Assembly: GCF_947488465.1 (NCBI RefSeq)
Contig: NZ_CANKZA010000003.1
Coordinates: 248,001-312,000, forward strand
DNA: 64,000 nucleotides
From: an uncultured Microbacterium sp.
Lineage (GTDB): Bacteria; Actinomycetota; Actinomycetes; Actinomycetales; Microbacteriaceae
Reading direction: 5' to 3'
Below the pieces are notes generated by a model. That model was not told the origin of the DNA, ran no database searches, and saw nothing but the letters and a program-made list of their open reading frames with translations. Positions 63,901 through 64,000 of the stretch are shown piece by piece. Within the stretch, counting starts at the first letter, position 1; every line of letters begins with the position of its first letter. The position numbers were made by a program, and so were the translations under genes.

Positions 63901-64000
63901 GTGACGCATTATCTCTACCTTGTGCGCCACGGGGAGCATCTTGACGCGGAGCACGGGCTTGAGGATGGACCGCTCTCTCCGCGCGGGCGTCGCCAGGCAG
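63901..64000 (+). CDS. Histidine phosphatase family protein (3' truncated)
   Basis: GTG 63901 opens MTHYLYLVRHGEHLDAEHGLEDGPLSPRGRRQA, with the RHGE phosphohistidine motif and the LSPRGRRQA helix of the phosphoglycerate-mutase-like superfamily. The rest lies beyond the window. Confidence 0.85.
   Translation, partial: MTHYLYLVRHGEHLDAEHGLEDGPLSPRGRRQA

Overview
The window looks like a 64 kb piece of the chromosome of a high-GC actinobacterium, most likely a Microbacterium or close Microbacteriaceae relative. The grounds are protein style, very high third-position GC, abundant GTG starts, the dxr/rseP/ispG and nusA/ylxR/infB/rbfA/truB/ribF blocks, many leaderless promoters (a TAGGCT-like -10 box six bases before the start codon) and an actino-pnp-like leader before pnp. 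It is mainly housekeeping DNA with small accessory inserts. I see no tRNA, rRNA, CRISPR array or intact insertion sequence.

Layout. 1-13250: FKBP lipoprotein (cut by the window edge), dxr, pyruvate formate-lyase and its activase with a tandem operator, an atypical murE, a DUF1775 (YcnI-like) protein with a frameshifted membrane partner, the site-2 protease rseP, a fused anthranilate synthase behind a Trp attenuator, and ispG. 13251-18393: ACC deaminase with its GntR regulator, an RNB ribonuclease and proS. 18394-27815: an accessory block between proS and nusA, where rimP would be expected. It holds a recombinase remnant, a DUF2871 membrane protein, an MMPL exporter with a two-component system, a LOG protein, and an alanine/acetate transporter operon. 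27939-36322: nusA, rnpM, infB, rbfA, mutY (opposite strand), truB, two membrane proteins and ribF.

36333-51995: deoC, a broken glycerophosphodiesterase, copZ-copA under a CsoR-type operator, a SNF2-family helicase behind a structured leader, pfkA, a nuclease-like DUF559 gene flanked by two 93-bp inverted modules, an S9 peptidase, a phosphate transporter, a metallophosphoesterase, aspA and a DUF4190 protein. 52012-64000: an FAH-family enzyme, FKBP, YceI, an EamA exporter, rpsO, an acyltransferase, a luciferase-like monooxygenase with FMN reductase, a class I glutamine amidotransferase hydrolase, two small acidic or basic proteins, pnp, an aldo/keto reductase and the start of a histidine phosphatase.

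How the parts work together. dxr and ispG serve the MEP isoprenoid pathway. PFL, alanine and acetate transporters, aspA and pfkA fit a facultative central metabolism with low-oxygen capacity. acdS suggests contact with plants. copZ-copA handles copper, and the DUF1775 gene may too. The most unusual structure is the 1291-bp unit at 43675-44965: symmetric 93-bp ends, each with three copies of TGTCCCACTT at exactly 21-bp spacing plus a hairpin, around a gene for a predicted PD-(D/E)XK/Vsr-like protein.
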